Source: Pseudomonas iridis
GTDB taxonomy: Bacteria; Pseudomonadota; Gammaproteobacteria; Pseudomonadales; Pseudomonadaceae
Length of the DNA stretch: 64,000 nt
Reading direction: 5' to 3'
NCBI RefSeq assembly: GCF_017980685.1
Contig: NZ_JACXXO010000001.1
Span: 930,001 to 994,000 of the forward strand
Below the pieces are notes generated by a model. It was given only the letters and a program-made list of their open reading frames with translations. It was not told where the DNA came from and did not search any database. Every line of letters starts with the position of its first letter. The first letter of the stretch is position 1. A program made the position numbers and the translations under genes. Shown here in pieces: positions 62,878 through 64,000 of the stretch.

Positions 62878-63953
62878 AGAAAGCCGAGCAGCACAAGGCG
62901 GCGATCGAGCATGCAATATCGATCGGCACCTTCGACTATTCGGTGACATTCCCTGGCTCGGCCCGGGCGGCGAAGTTCGCGCCCGAGGCCTCCCGTGAAA
63001 CCATGAACGGTTTTTTGACCAAGTGGCTCGAGGCGAAGAAGAAGCACGTCGCGAGCAGCACGTTCGATGGTTATCGAAAGCTGGTCACCCTGCGCCTGAT
63101 CCCCGCCCTGGGCGACACCATGCTCGTGGACCTGAAGCGGAAGGCAGTGAGGGACTGGCTCGACACGCTGGAGGTGAGCAATAAGACGCTGAGCAATATC
63201 CAGAGCTGCCTACGCTCCGCGCTGAACGATGCCGCCGAGGAGGAGTTGATCGAGCTGAACCCGCTGGCTGGCTGGACCTATTCGCGCAAGGCCGCGCCGC
63301 CAAAAAAAGACGATGTCGACCCTTTCAGCCCTGAAGAGCAGCAGGCGGTGTTGGGCGCCCTCTCCGGCCAGGCGCGCAACATGATGCAGTTCGCCCTATG
63401 GACAGGATTACGCACTAGCGAACTGGTGGCGCTGGACTGGGGCGATATCGACTGGCTGCGGGAAGAGGTAATGGTCAGCCGTGCGATGACCCAGGCCAGC
63501 AAGGGAAAGGCGGAAACAACGAAGACCGCCGCCGGGCGCCGAAGCGTGAAGCTGCTCAGGCCGGCGATGGAGGCATTAAAAGCACAGAAAGCGCACACGT
63601 TCCTGGCGGACGCCGAAGTGTTCCAGAACCCGCGCACACTCGAGCGCTGGGCTGGCGACGGGCCGATCCGGAAAACGATGTGGGTGCCGGCGATGAAGAA
63701 GGCTGGTGTTCGGTACCGGAGGCCGTACCAGACCCGGCACACCTACGCGTCGATGATGCTGTCTGCCGGCGAGCATCCAATGTGGGTGGCCAAGCAGATG
63801 GGACATACCGACTGGCTAATGATTGGCCGCGTGTACGGACGCTGGATGCCATCAGCGGATGTCAGTGCGGGCAACAGAGCAGAAGAGCTTTGGAGTGCAA
63901 CACCAGATGATGGAAATAATGTTGAGGGAAGATTTGATCCTGCTGCTCGATGA
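62757..63953 (+). CDS. int: Tyrosine-type phage integrase
   Basis: The 398-residue recombinase has an N-terminal arm-binding domain (DUF3596-like, residues 1-60), a SAM-like core-binding domain (about 80-175) and a C-terminal catalytic domain. Active-site residues are Arg219 (TGLRTSEL), a Lys around 256, Arg327 (YQTRHTYAS), His350 (MGHTDWL) and Tyr360 (RVYGRW). It should act on the ssrA 3' end. Its gene ends 47 bp before the window edge, where attR is expected next. Confidence 0.96.
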   Translation: MGRGGRGVRAVSDSSIEITFMYRGVRCRERITLKPTATNLKKAEQHKAAIEHAISIGTFDYSVTFPGSARAAKFAPEASRETMNGFLTKWLEAKKKHVASSTFDGYRKLVTLRLIPALGDTMLVDLKRKAVRDWLDTLEVSNKTLSNIQSCLRSALNDAAEEELIELNPLAGWTYSRKAAPPKKDDVDPFSPEEQQAVLGALSGQARNMMQFALWTGLRTSELVALDWGDIDWLREEVMVSRAMTQASKGKAETTKTAAGRRSVKLLRPAMEALKAQKAHTFLADAEVFQNPRTLERWAGDGPIRKTMWVPAMKKAGVRYRRPYQTRHTYASMMLSAGEHPMWVAKQMGHTDWLMIGRVYGRWMPSADVSAGNRAEELWSATPDDGNNVEGRFDPAAR

Positions 63954-64000
63954 TCAGGACGTTTGGAGGCTATAAAAGACAGCTTGGTCGAGCCTTTACG

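Larger units (their letters stand above)
25976..64000. mobile_element. HK97-like siphovirus prophage integrated at ssrA (right end outside window)
   Basis: The element has integrase, excisionase, cI/cro switch, replication genes, antiterminator-like gene, lysis genes, terminase, HK97-fold head genes and a full siphovirus tail set including an intact tape measure. Nearly all structural genes look undamaged, so it may be inducible. The exception is the truncated spanin at the left end. About 38 kb are visible. The right boundary should lie shortly after the integrase stop (63953). Confidence 0.95.

Overview
The window is a stretch of Pseudomonas chromosome, most likely from the P. fluorescens group. 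Evidence: the gene order grpE-dnaK-dnaJ-dapB-carA-carB-greA on one strand, recN/fur/omlA beside it, the Pseudomonas-type repeat around 15871-15957, and a tmRNA with the tag ANDETYGEYALAA. About 38 kb of an HK97-like siphovirus prophage is integrated at the 3' end of the tmRNA gene and fills the right part of the window.

Core region, 1-25975. A minus-strand block (greA partial, carB, carA, dapB, dnaJ, dnaK, grpE) couples transcript cleavage, carbamoyl-phosphate and lysine synthesis with the DnaK chaperone machine. Two good sigma-32 promoters precede grpE and dnaK, and an attenuator-like terminator precedes carA. Then come recN (LexA box), fur, omlA/bamE, rnfH, ratA, a sodium:neurotransmitter-type transporter and smpB. 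The lactate locus has lldR divergent from lldP-lldE-lldF-lldG-dld: L-lactate oxidation uses the three-subunit LldEFG (LutABC-type) enzyme instead of the flavoprotein LldD, followed by a FAD/Fe-S D-lactate dehydrogenase. Two tandem paralogous small secreted proteins and ssrA end the core part.

Prophage, 25976 to beyond the right edge. Late genes run on the minus strand from about 51.3 kb leftward: antiterminator-like gene, HNH endonucleases, holin/Rz/Rz1, TerS/TerL, portal, protease, HK97 capsid, connectors, tail tube, frameshifted tail chaperone, a 2040-residue tape measure, tail tip and tail fibre, and a SleB hydrolase with a truncated spanin. Next to attL sits a plus-strand two-gene accessory cassette, one member of which has PD-(D/E)XK-like features. 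Early genes (50.9-58.3 kb) form a chain of 15 genes with nearly all junctions overlapping by 4 nt. It carries a DnaB-type helicase, a DnaC-type loader and an initiator-like gene containing iterons. The switch region has cI on plus and cro/kilA-N on minus, with three spaced operators between them and two more downstream of cI. Further right lie a LuxR-type HTH gene, a phage csrA, an Arc-like gene, small genes, xis and int. attR is not in the window and should lie just past the right edge.

The most interesting points are: the accessory cassette that appears to have truncated the spanin; a duplicated two-hairpin element with compensatory base changes (28123-28201 and 28476-28552); a repressor lacking the self-cleavage lysine and a plausible cleavage site; iterons read in all three frames; a phage tRNA-Ser(UGA)-like gene; a canonical -1 frameshift site; and a possible packaging site with repeated CTATC motifs.
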